From Candidatus Mediterraneibacter faecavium (GTDB lineage Bacteria > Bacillota > Clostridia > Lachnospirales > Lachnospiraceae): a stretch of 64,000 nt of DNA. The first letter of the stretch is position 1. Each line of letters starts with the position of its first letter. Below, piece after piece: positions 9,717 through 19,225 of the stretch. The notes under the pieces were generated by a model. The model was not told where the DNA came from. It made no database searches and worked only from the letters and a program-made list of their open reading frames with translations. The translations under genes were made by a program, and so were the position numbers. The stretch is taken from assembly GCA_019119995.1 (NCBI GenBank), contig DWVY01000042.1:1-64000 (forward strand), read 5' to 3'.

Positions 9717-9726
9717 TTTCGCGCTC

Positions 9727-10758
9727 CTATGACCTAAATCTTAAGTTCATCCAGATAATTATTCCGAGTAAGTATACCTTTTTCTTTTCCAGGAAAAAAT
9801 TGAAAACGTGTTTTCCCAGAGGATTTCTATGATACGGATAATTAGCAACCGTAGTATGGATGAATGGCTTGTTTACAATCCTCTTATATTCTTTGATTGC
9901 CGTGCTAAATCCTTCTGCAACCATTACTGCTCTCATACATGAACGAATCTCCGATAATAACATCCTTGTCGCATATCGCGTTCCCTCCGTATAGCCCAAT
10001 TCATTTAGTAACTCAAACTCTTTTTGGTAGGAGATTAAAACTCGATCCAACGCATCTGCTCGATAGACTCGCGATAGCGATGTAGGATTCCACCTGTAAA
10101 AGTAGTACGGATTCTTTACATAAGTAACGATTTGAGCATATGTAAAATATTCAATCTTAAACAACACATCCTCAACCTTGTATACACGCTCGGAATAGAA
10201 CGTGATATTATGTTCTTTTACAATGCTCCGCCGGTAAATACCTGTACACATGGAATAACCGATAATTGCTTCATGCGCATCTTCCGGTGCCGAACCTAAA
10301 ATCTGCGGGACTACTTTCTCCTTTATTTCTGAGCCTCTATATACTTCCTGTGCGAGTTTCATCTCGGATGGTATCTGTAAACCGCAGTCATAGAAAAGCG
10401 TCGAACCGCCAAAACACACATCTGCTTTATACTTATTTGCCTGTTCCAACAATCCTCTGTACATATCCGGATCAACATAATCATCGCTGTCCAAAAATGT
10501 AAAGTATTCCCCTCGGGCGGCTGACATCCCAACATTTCTCGTCAATCCCAAGCCTTCGTTCTTCTTATGGATTACGCAAACTCTCTCATCTTTCACTGCA
10601 TATTCATCACAAATATCGCCGCTTCCATCTGTAGAGCCATCATCTACAAGCAAGATTTCTATCGATTTCAATGTCTGACTTAATAGGCTGTCAATGCACT
10701 GTCTTAAGTATCTGACATTATTGTATACCGGTACTATGACTGTAATATCAAACTTCAT
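9727..10758 (-). CDS. GT2 family glycosyltransferase
   Basis: GT-A glycosyltransferase of 343 residues with VTVIVPVYNN at the start, LLVDDGSTDGSGDICDEYA and the DSDD motif in FTFLDSDDYV. The C-terminal half contains the EDVLFKIEYFTYA block seen in many EpsH/EpsJ-type enzymes. The start was placed at the ATG at 10758, 10 nt after AGAGGG; an upstream GTG at 10764 is possible. It adds a sugar to the growing lipid-linked unit; donor unknown. Confidence 0.85.
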   Translation of the reverse strand: MKFDITVIVPVYNNVRYLRQCIDSLLSQTLKSIEILLVDDGSTDGSGDICDEYAVKDERVCVIHKKNEGLGLTRNVGMSAARGEYFTFLDSDDYVDPDMYRGLLEQANKYKADVCFGGSTLFYDCGLQIPSEMKLAQEVYRGSEIKEKVVPQILGSAPEDAHEAIIGYSMCTGIYRRSIVKEHNITFYSERVYKVEDVLFKIEYFTYAQIVTYVKNPYYFYRWNPTSLSRVYRADALDRVLISYQKEFELLNELGYTEGTRYATRMLLSEIRSCMRAVMVAEGFSTAIKEYKRIVNKPFIHTTVANYPYHRNPLGKHVFNFFLEKKKVYLLGIIIWMNLRFRS

Positions 10759-10795
10759 TTTCACTTTTCCCTCTTATTGTAATACACATTATCCG

Positions 10796-11515
10796 CTACC
10801 TGAGCTTAAGTCTCCTGAAAATTGCGCCAATTTCACTTTTCACAATCTTCGCAGATTTCACAACGGGATTTTTTATATGTTTAACGGATAAAAACCTTCG
10901 CAATCCCGGATTATCAATCCAGTTCGCTTGAAACCAGTGAACACAGTAGGTATTTTTTGTAATACAATTTTCATCATACGGTTTCCATGGATCATATGGT
11001 GCGAAATACTCCATCGGATAAACTGCTACAGTATCAGCTAAATCTGTGTTATTTAATATGTGCGTAATAATACTTGGAATCGTAAACAAAGGGCTTTCCC
11101 AAATATCATCCTGATAGAAATCCAGGACTTTTTTTATAACTGAATTGCCGGGTTCACATGCAATCATCCCGGTTCCTATATACTCTTTTGCTTCCTTGCC
11201 AAAAAAACATGAGTGTTCCAATAACGGATCAAATGATTTTAGCACTTGGACATCCGTATCAAGATAAATACCTCCCTCTCTATACAAAACGAGTAACCTG
11301 ATATAATCTGTCATATATGCCCATAACTTTCTCTTGCGACATTCTGCAAAAAAACGATTTTCCGAAGCAATTGCGTCTAAATCGAGATTATCTTCATTCC
11401 ATTCGCAAATCTCAAACTCAGACAGTTTTTCTTTCCATGAATTAATACATATATGACTCAGGTTCGATTTTTGACCTCTTCCGAGCCAAATGTAGTGTAC
11501 TTTTTTTGGTATCAT
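10796..11515 (-). CDS. GT32-type capsular polysaccharide glycosyltransferase
   Basis: Protein of 239 residues with the family start IPKKVHYIWLG and the sugar-binding DXD segment GGIYLDTDVQVLKSFDPLL, the signature of GT32 (Gly_transf_sug) enzymes such as mannosyl- or galactosyltransferases. The start codon overlaps the previous stop as ATGA. It is one of seven or more glycosyltransferases in the operon, enough for a repeat unit of about seven sugars. Linkage is unknown. Confidence 0.85.
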   Translation of the reverse strand: MIPKKVHYIWLGRGQKSNLSHICINSWKEKLSEFEICEWNEDNLDLDAIASENRFFAECRKRKLWAYMTDYIRLLVLYREGGIYLDTDVQVLKSFDPLLEHSCFFGKEAKEYIGTGMIACEPGNSVIKKVLDFYQDDIWESPLFTIPSIITHILNNTDLADTVAVYPMEYFAPYDPWKPYDENCITKNTYCVHWFQANWIDNPGLRRFLSVKHIKNPVVKSAKIVKSEIGAIFRRLKLR

Positions 11516-12246
11516 TCTTGATTGCTCCTGTAATATTGAATAAGTCTGCCTGCAAAGAAATCCTTCGCAGCTCTTTCGTAATGTATATGATCTATATGCC
11601 TTAAGTGCTTTCCTTCCCCAGTACTCATAGCGCTATACAGGTCATTGACAGGTATATTATATTCATTTGCAATTTTTTTAAGGATTTCATTTCTTATCCG
11701 AATTCCCTCATCAAATCTCTCATCGATGTTTTCCAATGATTTTCGATGTAATCGGGCATATACCCTGGAAAAAAATGGATTCTTAATCTGCTTCCATACT
11801 ATTACCGGGGTTATCGTTGCGAGGACAAGCCGATTGCATTTACCCATCAAATACAAAATCAGCCTTCTATAGTCGCGTTCATAGAATTCGTAATAATTAG
11901 GATAATCCTCCAGCAAGTTCTGTTCTCCTTCAGGGACAATTCCATGAACTCCTATTTGCATATGAATCAAATCATAATGATATTCCTCCACTGCGAAAAA
12001 CATCTCCAATTCCTTTTGAAATATGGGATCAGTAATAGTAGAGCTTGTACCTAAAAAATCCACTGCACAGTTCAGCTTATCGGCAACTGTGCGACGGTAA
12101 AAGCGAGAGCTTGAATCTCCGATCAAAAGTATACGTCCCGTAGATGGTGAAAACGCCTCATCCCACCAGTAGTTAGCCCACTCTATTTTTTCACGATAGG
12201 GGGAATACTCACCTATAAATTCTGACTCAAATCTGCTCTTTTCCAT
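11512..12246 (-). CDS. SGNH/GDSL-like hydrolase or acyl-modifying protein
   Basis: Protein of about 244 residues with features of SGNH hydrolases: the block I GDS in RILLIGDSSSRFYR near residue 40 and a C-terminal HIDHIHY that fits the block V D-x-x-H catalytic pair. Such proteins in capsule loci add or remove acyl groups on the polymer. No signal peptide is seen, so it may act in the cytoplasm. The chosen ATG (12246) lies 14 nt after AGGAGGG, a little long; a TTG at 12279 inside the polymerase gene is the alternative. The asparagine block of true GDSL enzymes is not clear, so the activity is uncertain. Confidence 0.65.
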   Translation of the reverse strand: MEKSRFESEFIGEYSPYREKIEWANYWWDEAFSPSTGRILLIGDSSSRFYRRTVADKLNCAVDFLGTSSTITDPIFQKELEMFFAVEEYHYDLIHMQIGVHGIVPEGEQNLLEDYPNYYEFYERDYRRLILYLMGKCNRLVLATITPVIVWKQIKNPFFSRVYARLHRKSLENIDERFDEGIRIRNEILKKIANEYNIPVNDLYSAMSTGEGKHLRHIDHIHYERAAKDFFAGRLIQYYRSNQE

Positions 12247-12253
12247 TTTGATT

Positions 12254-13492
12254 TCAAATACCCTCCTGTTTAGCTGCAATTGCGGGAACTGCTATTGAAA
12301 AGAAGAACATAAATCCCGCTGCTTCTGTCGATATACCGTTATTGTACATAGAATTCAGAAGCGACAAAGCGGCAACTGCTATGCCAAAGAAATAGTACAT
12401 TTTCATCCTCTGAGAGGCTTTAAATTTCTTCACACAAAATATAATAGTGTATCCATAAAAAGCTTCGTACAATACAATGCCAATCCACCCCATTTCAATA
12501 AATACCATAGCGTGTGTAAACCAATCATAACGAAGTGCAGAATAGGTTGAATATATCGCACTGCTTATATTCAGAAAATTTATTTTGTTTGCATTCCCCA
12601 ACCCTACGCCTATCATTTGTTTCAATGTATCATTCTTAAATACCTGATCAATAATAATCTCAAACGCTGACAGACGATTGATTGCATCCTCAGAGCCATA
12701 GCCAATTTCATTATTGTACCAAAGAAGATTCTGAATATCGAAAATGAATTGTAAGCTATTTCTACTGTAATGTGCCATAATATTAAGCGCAATCGGCATA
12801 ACTATTACAAATACAAGTATGATTTTTATTTTCTTTTTCATAGAAGAAAACAATATTGCCACCGTAAAAATAATTGCTATTTCAAAATACAGAATTTTCA
12901 ACTCGGCTATAGCAGATGCTAAAAATGCCGAAATTAACGAATATATCAAAAATCCATATTTCCCTTTACCATACAGGGTCTTGCTTACCGCATAAGCTAA
13001 TTGAAGAAAAATATAAATATTCAAAGCAGCATTACATCCCGAGATTGTTCCAAACATTCCTCCAATCTGGTCACCATACATTCCTGTTGCGTTCTGAAAC
13101 AATATCATGATTAAATTGAATATGGACAGCTTTTCAAATATAATGCTAAAGATTTCCTCTATATCACAAATGTCAAAGGAATATATACACAGAAAGAAAT
13201 ATATATAAAACCTAAAATAATATCGTATCCCCCATGCAAACATAATAAGTGATGCTTTGTTGATCAGAAAGCTCGTAAACCCTGTCAGCAGGAATAATCC
13301 CACAAGCAAAAGCCATGGGAGATAAGTTTGCTTTATACGAATTCTTTTATTGGAATAAATGATTAAACCGATTAGGATTACATCCGGTATCAAAATTAGA
13401 ACTCGATTAACAGATATGTATGATCCAATCAAGCTATAAAAAATATTAAAATAGATAATAAATTTCAGGAGTTGTTTTCCTGTAACGATCAT
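12254..13492 (-). CDS. Wzy-like O-antigen/exopolysaccharide polymerase
   Basis: Integral membrane protein of 412 residues with about 11-12 hydrophobic helices and a larger extracellular loop in the second half (about residues 265-320, with the RDxxHN-free region typical of Wzy). These proteins share little sequence but the layout and the location between glycosyltransferases and a flippase match a Wzy-type polymerase that joins repeat units outside the membrane. The call rests on topology and context. Confidence 0.7.
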   Translation of the reverse strand: MIVTGKQLLKFIIYFNIFYSLIGSYISVNRVLILIPDVILIGLIIYSNKRIRIKQTYLPWLLLVGLFLLTGFTSFLINKASLIMFAWGIRYYFRFYIYFFLCIYSFDICDIEEIFSIIFEKLSIFNLIMILFQNATGMYGDQIGGMFGTISGCNAALNIYIFLQLAYAVSKTLYGKGKYGFLIYSLISAFLASAIAELKILYFEIAIIFTVAILFSSMKKKIKIILVFVIVMPIALNIMAHYSRNSLQFIFDIQNLLWYNNEIGYGSEDAINRLSAFEIIIDQVFKNDTLKQMIGVGLGNANKINFLNISSAIYSTYSALRYDWFTHAMVFIEMGWIGIVLYEAFYGYTIIFCVKKFKASQRMKMYYFFGIAVAALSLLNSMYNNGISTEAAGFMFFFSIAVPAIAAKQEGI

Positions 13493-13540
13493 ATTCTGTC
13501 AACCTTTCTTTTAATAAATCGATGTAATATCAGTTTTACA

Positions 13541-14362
13541 CTACATCGTGTCTTTTTTTAGAATCCTAGTGATAAAAACTGCTTTCGCCTTACGTAAAAT
13601 AATCATTGTGCTTTCAGGAATTTGGTTTTTTGCCATTAGATAAAGCTTTTTCATCTTCCAGCGAATCCGTCTTTCAAACGAAATTGGATACTGATCTGAA
13701 TGCTTTTTCTGAATCTGAATTGTTTCTTCCAATGCATCAATATTACTTTCTCCAGACGCTCCGCTTACTGAATAATTTGACACAACATTTGGTATTTGCC
13801 TAAATCTACGTCCATCTGCATACATCTTAAAAAATGCATCATAATCCGCACATAAACGGTATTGCTCATCATACCCATAGTTCCTGAACACATTTGTTCT
13901 CACAAAGATTGTCTGATGAACAAAAGGCATTTTTCTTGGTATAATATCAATAGCTTCGCTTTGAAATACGTATTTATTCTTTTCATCATGTCGACAATAA
14001 GCTCCAAACACAGCATCATATCCCTCATAATCATTGTCTTCAAACACCTCTTGTAAGACCCGATTACTATAGAAAGAGTCATCTGCATTCATATAAATAC
14101 ACCATTCTCCATTCGCCTTTGAAGTTGCCTTATTCATAGCGTTATAAATGCCCGTGTCCGGTTCACTTTCATATCGGTATTTGATTCTGGCATTACGAAA
14201 TCTCTCCGCATACTCTTCCACGATTTTCATGGTATTATCACTGGATGAACCGTCCTGAATAATATATTCAAAATCCTTATATGTTTGATTCAGAACGCTC
14301 TCGATCGTTTCCTGAATTGTTTTCTCAGCATTATAACAAACAGTAATAATTGAAACTTTCAT
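13541..14362 (-). CDS. GT2 family glycosyltransferase (WcaA-like)
   Basis: GT-A glycosyltransferase of 273 residues. VSIITVCYNAEKTIQETIESV, IQDGSSSDNT and YMNADDSFYS (the metal-binding DD) are clear, and the order matches WcaA/colanic-acid type GT2 enzymes. The ATG overlaps the upstream GT4 stop as ATGA. Directly at its stop codon an inverted repeat CGATGTA/TACATCG (13520-13548) forms a possible stem; it lacks a good T-run on this strand, so it is not called as a terminator. Confidence 0.85.
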   Translation of the reverse strand: MKVSIITVCYNAEKTIQETIESVLNQTYKDFEYIIQDGSSSDNTMKIVEEYAERFRNARIKYRYESEPDTGIYNAMNKATSKANGEWCIYMNADDSFYSNRVLQEVFEDNDYEGYDAVFGAYCRHDEKNKYVFQSEAIDIIPRKMPFVHQTIFVRTNVFRNYGYDEQYRLCADYDAFFKMYADGRRFRQIPNVVSNYSVSGASGESNIDALEETIQIQKKHSDQYPISFERRIRWKMKKLYLMAKNQIPESTMIILRKAKAVFITRILKKDTM

Positions 14363-15477
14363 TTATTAATCATTCTCCTGTTAACAGCCTCAGCATGTAT
14401 AACCTCCTCATAGAGCTCTTGCAGCTTCTCAAGATGGCTTTCTAATGAATAACCATTTCTGACGATATTCATCGAAGCTTTCGATGCATCGTTTCGTTTC
14501 TGATTATCGGTCAATAATTCAATGATTCCCGCTGCCATGGTCTCAACATCACCGGGGTTACAACATATACCATTCTTCTTATCATATACAATCTTTGATA
14601 TACCACCTGTATTTGTACTTACTACTGGCAAGCCATATCCCATTGCATCAAGTATAGCCATTGGCATACCTTCATTATAAGAAGGTAAGAAGAACACGTC
14701 TGCTTCACGCAACACTTTGTCCTTTTCCCCATCTCTTACCCAACCTTTAAACACCACATTATTATCTACTCTGTTTTTATAAACCAATTTCTTAATCGCG
14801 TTCTCGTCAGCTTCACTACCCGAACCACATAAAATAAACCTTATATTGGGAAGTTTCTCAGCAACGTATTTTACCACATTAGGTATGTCATAACATCCTT
14901 TTCTTCGACCCAATTCACCTAAGAAAAGTACTTGATTATTGCATGGACGGTTCAGCCTGTCACACAGAGCATCTTCATGCAATATACTGTAGTTTTCTAT
15001 AATTACAATCCGGTCAGTGGGAACGATCTGGCTCAGTCGTTCTTTCCATTCCTCAGATAATGCTATTAACTTATTGCATTTTCCATATACTTTTCTGACC
15101 AGTTCTTTTTTCTTCCCGCTGGCATTTGCATAGAACTCATCAAAATCCGCACCATGAATGTGGTTAATAATCGGAATCTTAGCCCATGATGCCATATATA
15201 TGAAAGGAATCTTGCGATAGAACGATGGACCAAACGAGGAATGAATATGAACTAAATCGGGCCTATTGAAAAGAAGAACTTTTGCCAAATGAATATATCC
15301 GCAAATTCCTTTTAGCAGTTTGGTAACTTTTCCGCCATCTTTATAAGATTCCACGTATATGATATTGTAGTCCTTTTCCAAATACGATCCATGGTAACCA
15401 TTTACTACGGCTGCAATACCGCCTTTCACCATTGAATCTTGTACCACCATGCAAATCTTTTCTTTTCCATTTAACAT
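14359..15477 (-). CDS. GT4 family glycosyltransferase
   Basis: GT-B glycosyltransferase of 372 residues. The N-terminal part has MVKGGIAAVVNGY and VHIHSSFGPSFYRKIPFIY; the C-terminal donor domain has VLFLGELGRRKGCYD and the E-x7-E segment in SYNEGMPMAILDAMGYGLPVV. It fits EpsF/CapM-like enzymes. No membrane helices are seen. It sits between the hexapeptide acetyltransferase and a GT2 gene with very short gaps and is in the same transcript. Confidence 0.85.
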   Translation of the reverse strand: MLNGKEKICMVVQDSMVKGGIAAVVNGYHGSYLEKDYNIIYVESYKDGGKVTKLLKGICGYIHLAKVLLFNRPDLVHIHSSFGPSFYRKIPFIYMASWAKIPIINHIHGADFDEFYANASGKKKELVRKVYGKCNKLIALSEEWKERLSQIVPTDRIVIIENYSILHEDALCDRLNRPCNNQVLFLGELGRRKGCYDIPNVVKYVAEKLPNIRFILCGSGSEADENAIKKLVYKNRVDNNVVFKGWVRDGEKDKVLREADVFFLPSYNEGMPMAILDAMGYGLPVVSTNTGGISKIVYDKKNGICCNPGDVETMAAGIIELLTDNQKRNDASKASMNIVRNGYSLESHLEKLQELYEEVIHAEAVNRRMINK

Positions 15478-15496
15478 CGTTTATATTCCTTATAAA

Positions 15497-15934
15497 TTAT
15501 TCTATTTGTCTCGTCTTTACTATCTTTGCAGGAATACCAACCGCCGTGCTATAAGCTGGTATATCAGTAATGCAGACGGCATTTGCACCAATATGAGCTC
15601 CTGTTCCTATTGTTATGTTGCCAAGTATTACTGCGCCTGCGCCAATGATTACTCCATCTTCTATAACAGGAGGCATTGCAGATTCCCAATATCCATTTTT
15701 ATATCGACTTCCAATCGTTACACTTTGGAATATAATGCAATTTTTTCCTATTTTGCTTTTCGCATGAACAACACAGCCCAGCCCTCTATGCTCAAATACT
15801 GTTCCTTCACCAATTGACGCTTTTGCAGATATAGCATTACCACCTAATAGGTAACTAATTTTTTCGAAACAATATCCTCCCCAATTGCAATTATGTTTAT
15901 ATAAATACGCTGCACTTTTCCAAAACACGTTCAT
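15497..15934 (-). CDS. serine-acetyltransferase-like hexapeptide acyltransferase
   Basis: Short (145 residues) left-handed beta-helix acyltransferase. Hexapeptide repeats run from about residue 35 to 130 (IGEGTVFEHRGLGCVV, VIIGAGAVILGNITIG, AHIGANAVCITDIP). It lacks the long N-terminal helical domain of true CysE, as do the small acetyltransferases of capsule clusters. The start overlaps the upstream stop as TAATG. Likely an O-acetyltransferase for the polymer; the acceptor is unknown. Confidence 0.8.
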   Translation of the reverse strand: MNVFWKSAAYLYKHNCNWGGYCFEKISYLLGGNAISAKASIGEGTVFEHRGLGCVVHAKSKIGKNCIIFQSVTIGSRYKNGYWESAMPPVIEDGVIIGAGAVILGNITIGTGAHIGANAVCITDIPAYSTAVGIPAKIVKTRQIE

Positions 15935-16704
15935 TATCTTACCCCCAGGAATTTCCGCTTGCAGAAGTTAAATGCCTTTATCCAAAGATGTTGCGTTCCT
16001 ATTTCAATAACATTTTGTTCATAATACTTTATATGGTTGTGCCCCACATACACATCCAGAAGTAGTTCTCCAATAAAGCCATAAATCCGGGGCATTTGTT
16101 CTTCTGATGTATATTTCTTATGATTAGTCTCCATGGTTTCTAAAATGCAGAATAACCAGGTACAATACTTATCAAAATCTTTCTTTCTCATGATAAACAT
16201 ATTGCACATATGGGCCTTTGTGCGATTAAGACACTTTTCATAGTCGTCATAGTATTCTGGACATACCTGTAGAATTGTCTGTTCAAGAAATCTAATATAA
16301 TCAATTTTCGTGAATACTTTTAGATGATTGTAAAAATGCGTTTTGATGTTCTCAATAAAGTAATTCCTTGGTTTGGCCAAAATCATATCGTACTTGGAAA
16401 GAATCTTTTCAATTTTTTCTTTATCCAGAATTCCCGTGAAAAAATCTTTATTCTTAACGCCAAAATATCTGCGATAATGGACTAAACCAAGCACGTCACA
16501 ATCCAGATTTTTCCATGCCCAATAAACACCTGTCAGTTCACAATAAAAAGGATTCTTTATTGATATATTGTCTCCTGTATTGTCCCCAGCATAACCAAGA
16601 GACGGTTTATTCTCTGCGCCAACGTGAATAGGAAAGTAAATTGGCGCATCTGGTAGCTGCTGTGCACTTTTATGTGTTGCAACTATAATCTTAATATCCA
16701 TCAT
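15934..16704 (-). CDS. DUF4422 capsular polysaccharide glycosyltransferase-like protein
   Basis: Protein of 256 residues of the DUF4422 family: start IKIIVATHKSAQQLPDAPIYFPIHVGA cannot be mistaken in its spacing, with SLGYAGDNTGDNIS, the ELTGVYWAWKN block and LGLVHYRRYF following. Members occur in capsule and O-antigen loci and are regarded as glycosyltransferases. Two ATGs stand next to each other; the second (16701) has the better distance to AAGGAG. The 139-bp gap on the other side (16705-16843) holds no gene, only a weak GGTCTA/TAGACC repeat. Confidence 0.75.
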   Translation of the reverse strand: MMDIKIIVATHKSAQQLPDAPIYFPIHVGAENKPSLGYAGDNTGDNISIKNPFYCELTGVYWAWKNLDCDVLGLVHYRRYFGVKNKDFFTGILDKEKIEKILSKYDMILAKPRNYFIENIKTHFYNHLKVFTKIDYIRFLEQTILQVCPEYYDDYEKCLNRTKAHMCNMFIMRKKDFDKYCTWLFCILETMETNHKKYTSEEQMPRIYGFIGELLLDVYVGHNHIKYYEQNVIEIGTQHLWIKAFNFCKRKFLGVR

Positions 16705-16843
16705 TACTCCTTATCGTAATTCTATCGGACATCTCTCTAATGCCGCTATGATTATCTGAACCCTATTGTAGTTAATTAGCTCAATGGTCGCGGTCTAGAT
16801 GCAGCTTCATATAGACCAGATCCTACAAGTAAATACAAAAATC

Positions 16844-17671
16844 TTACTTACCTCTTACAACCGCATTCCAGATAAACTTTGTATTCGTATGCCAGTATCT
16901 TCCAAATAGTCTCTTCGGATCCTGAAAAAGTCTATATACCCATTCCAGATTGTTTTTTTGCATCCACTCAGGAGCCCTGCTAATATTTCCTGCAAAATAA
17001 TCGAAGCCTGCACCGACCCCCACCATAAAACCTCTTATCTTTCCTTGATGTTCTGCCATCCAACGTTCCTGTTTTGGGGCGCCCAGTCCAACCCATACAA
17101 AGTCGGGATCAGTCTCGTTAATTTGCTCAGCTATAATCCTGTCTTCTTCTTCAGTTAATGGCCTAAACGGTGGGCTGTACATTCCAGCAATCTGCAGGCC
17201 CGGATAATCGTGTTGCAACAACGCATATAGCTTCTTCAACGTCTCCTCAGAGCTGCCATAAAAATAATGGCGGTACCCTTTTTGAACCGATATTCTCAAT
17301 ATTTCTCCCATATATGAAGGTCCTGTAGTGCGTTTCATATTTTTAAATCCACGCTTTTGACCAACCGTACTCAGAGGTCCACCATCTGGAATCGCCATAA
17401 TTCCACCATTCTGTATATCGCAGTACGATTTATCCTCGAATGAAGTTACAGTAGTATGTACATTAGAGACACACATATAGTCTCCGGACAATTCTTTAAT
17501 ATGTTTTTCTGTAAAATCCAAAAGCCACGTCATGTCAATGGCCGCAATATTCACCCCCAGAATATTGCAGGTAGGTATAAGAGACTTATCAACTTTATGT
17601 ACAAATTTCTTGTCCGTCCTAATAGAAGTAGTAGTATCAATTGCTATAACTGCTTCAACCATCGACTTCAT
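16844..17671 (-). CDS. WecB/TagA/CpsF family (GT26) glycosyltransferase
   Basis: GT26 enzyme of about 275 residues that usually adds N-acetylmannosamine(uronic acid) or a similar sugar to the first, lipid-linked sugar. Seen: NILGVNIAAIDM, ISNVHTT-like VSNVHTTVTSFED, PDGGPLSTVGQKRG, YFYGSSEETLKKL and DFVWVGLGAPKQERWM, the family core. The ATG at 17671 lies just after GGAG and was chosen over a GTG at 17719. It follows the initiating transferase gene directly, fitting a role as second transferase. It is the first gene of the AT-rich part of the operon. Confidence 0.85.
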   Translation of the reverse strand: MKSMVEAVIAIDTTTSIRTDKKFVHKVDKSLIPTCNILGVNIAAIDMTWLLDFTEKHIKELSGDYMCVSNVHTTVTSFEDKSYCDIQNGGIMAIPDGGPLSTVGQKRGFKNMKRTTGPSYMGEILRISVQKGYRHYFYGSSEETLKKLYALLQHDYPGLQIAGMYSPPFRPLTEEEDRIIAEQINETDPDFVWVGLGAPKQERWMAEHQGKIRGFMVGVGAGFDYFAGNISRAPEWMQKNNLEWVYRLFQDPKRLFGRYWHTNTKFIWNAVVRGK

Positions 17672-17723
17672 ATCTCCATTCTTAATTATATTTATTATTA
17701 TTGAGAGCTTACAACCCACACTT

Positions 17724-19166
17724 CTACTTCGACCCTGCTCCCGCCAGCACTACAAACACTGTCTTAAACAGGATCTTGATATCCATCCCAAAGCACCAGT
17801 TCTTCACATACTTCATATCCAGCTTTACCACTTCCTCGAAGTCCGTGATATCGCTTCTTCCGCTCACCTGCCACATCCCGGTAAGTCCCGGTTTCACGGC
17901 AAGTCTTGCACGGTGGTATGGTTTATACTGTTTCCACTCATCTTCTGTCGGTGGTCTTGTCCCAACCAGGCTCATATCACCTTTCAACACATTCCAGAAC
18001 TGCGGGAATTCATCCAGAGAAGTCTTCCTTATGAGCCATCCCAGACCATGGCGCATACCATCCGGTCCGCTGCCGATGATCCTCGGGTCTGCCTCCATCT
18101 TGAACATGAGACCATTCATCTCATTTTTGTCCATCAGATCTTTCTTACGCTTTTCTGCATCCAGGTACATACTGCGGAATTTGTAAATCTTAAATCTCTT
18201 TCCGTTCTTTCCGACCCTGATCTGAGAGAAGAAGATCGGTCCCGGGGATGCTATGTATATCGCCGGCCCGATAAATATCGTAAGGATACCTGTCAGGAAC
18301 AGACCCACGAACCCGCCGCATATGTCCATCAGACGCTTCAGCAGCACCTGCCAGGAGGAAGCGACCCTCACACTGGAGGTCAGTACCATATATCCTCCCA
18401 TACGGTTGATATACTGATTACTTGTCCTCTCTTCCATCCCCTCCAGGCTGTCATGTACAGTCAGTCCCATATCCAGGCATGTCTCTGTAAGCCCGTTTGG
18501 CACCATCGTCTTGTCATCTACTCCGATGAATACGGAATCTATCCATCGTGTCTGTATATATTCAGGAATCTCCCCCGCCCTGCATACGACCGGTATGCCG
18601 CGGAGAGTTTCACCTTCTTCAGGCTTTGCATCCACATAGGAGATTCCGGTGATTTCGAATTCATTAAAACTATTCAGCAACACTCTTTCCAGAACATTAT
18701 CTGATTCACTCTTTGTGGTGACAAGGAGCATCTTCAGCTTGTCATAAAACAGCCTCTTATGTTTGATGAGATACAGCTTCCACAGGATTCTTCCGAGATA
18801 GACCAGTATAACTGCAGCCACCACAAACCACAGAAATGACAGTCTGGAAAATGTACCTGCTCTTTTACTAAGAAACAAATAACATGTTTCAATAACACAC
18901 ACAAGGACCACATGACGAAGTGTACTCTTGAACTCGAGATAATATCCTCTTCGCATGATCCCGTGATATGGTTCGGTGAAAAAAGCCGAACAGATATCTG
19001 CCAGACAGATAATGATCGCTATATTTAAATATATCTGTATTTTATATGGATTTTCCAACCCAATCCTCATCACATAGCTGATCACATATGCGACCTGAAA
19101 CATAACAAGATCGATCAGTATGAAGTCCCAGTGTTTCAGCCATGTACTGCTTGCTTTACTATACAT
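17724..19166 (-). CDS. undecaprenyl-phosphate sugar phosphotransferase (initiating, WbaP/CpsE-like)
   Basis: Polyprenyl glycosylphosphotransferase that starts the repeat unit by moving a sugar-1-phosphate to undecaprenyl phosphate. About 480 residues: four to five N-terminal membrane helices, a central nucleotide-binding-like region, one more helix (about 270-300), and the catalytic C-terminal bacterial sugar transferase domain with KRLMDICGGFVGLF, IYKFRSMYLDAE, RKTSLDEFPQFWNVLKGDMS and GTRPP. The first ATG (19178) lies at the base of a strong hairpin with no ribosome site; the ATG at 19166 has GGAG 6 nt before it and was chosen. Its codon and base use match the GC-richer right half of the operon. 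Confidence 0.9.
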   Translation of the reverse strand: MYSKASSTWLKHWDFILIDLVMFQVAYVISYVMRIGLENPYKIQIYLNIAIIICLADICSAFFTEPYHGIMRRGYYLEFKSTLRHVVLVCVIETCYLFLSKRAGTFSRLSFLWFVVAAVILVYLGRILWKLYLIKHKRLFYDKLKMLLVTTKSESDNVLERVLLNSFNEFEITGISYVDAKPEEGETLRGIPVVCRAGEIPEYIQTRWIDSVFIGVDDKTMVPNGLTETCLDMGLTVHDSLEGMEERTSNQYINRMGGYMVLTSSVRVASSWQVLLKRLMDICGGFVGLFLTGILTIFIGPAIYIASPGPIFFSQIRVGKNGKRFKIYKFRSMYLDAEKRKKDLMDKNEMNGLMFKMEADPRIIGSGPDGMRHGLGWLIRKTSLDEFPQFWNVLKGDMSLVGTRPPTEDEWKQYKPYHRARLAVKPGLTGMWQVSGRSDITDFEEVVKLDMKYVKNWCFGMDIKILFKTVFVVLAGAGSK

Positions 19167-19178
19167 TTCCTGCTCCAT

Positions 19179-19213
19179 GTCATGGCGCGCCTGATCTTCA
19201 CGCGCGCCATGAC
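19179..19213 (-). other. GC-rich inverted repeat before the initiating transferase gene
   Basis: A perfect 12-bp inverted repeat (GTCATGGCGCGC at 19179-19190, GCGCGCCATGAC at 19202-19213, 11-nt loop) stands between the surface-protein gene and the transferase gene. In the mRNA it would be a very stable hairpin just before the ribosome site. There is no T-run after it, so it is not a classic terminator; it may stabilise or cut the transcript. Confidence 0.6.
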
Positions 19214-19225
19214 GTATAACTTTAA

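Noticed and set aside
13520-13548. Terminator inside the capsule operon after the GT2 gene
   Set aside because: The stem CGATGTA/TACATCG has a T-run only on the plus strand, and the next gene is 28 bp away with no new promoter, so it is not a convincing stop for the operon.
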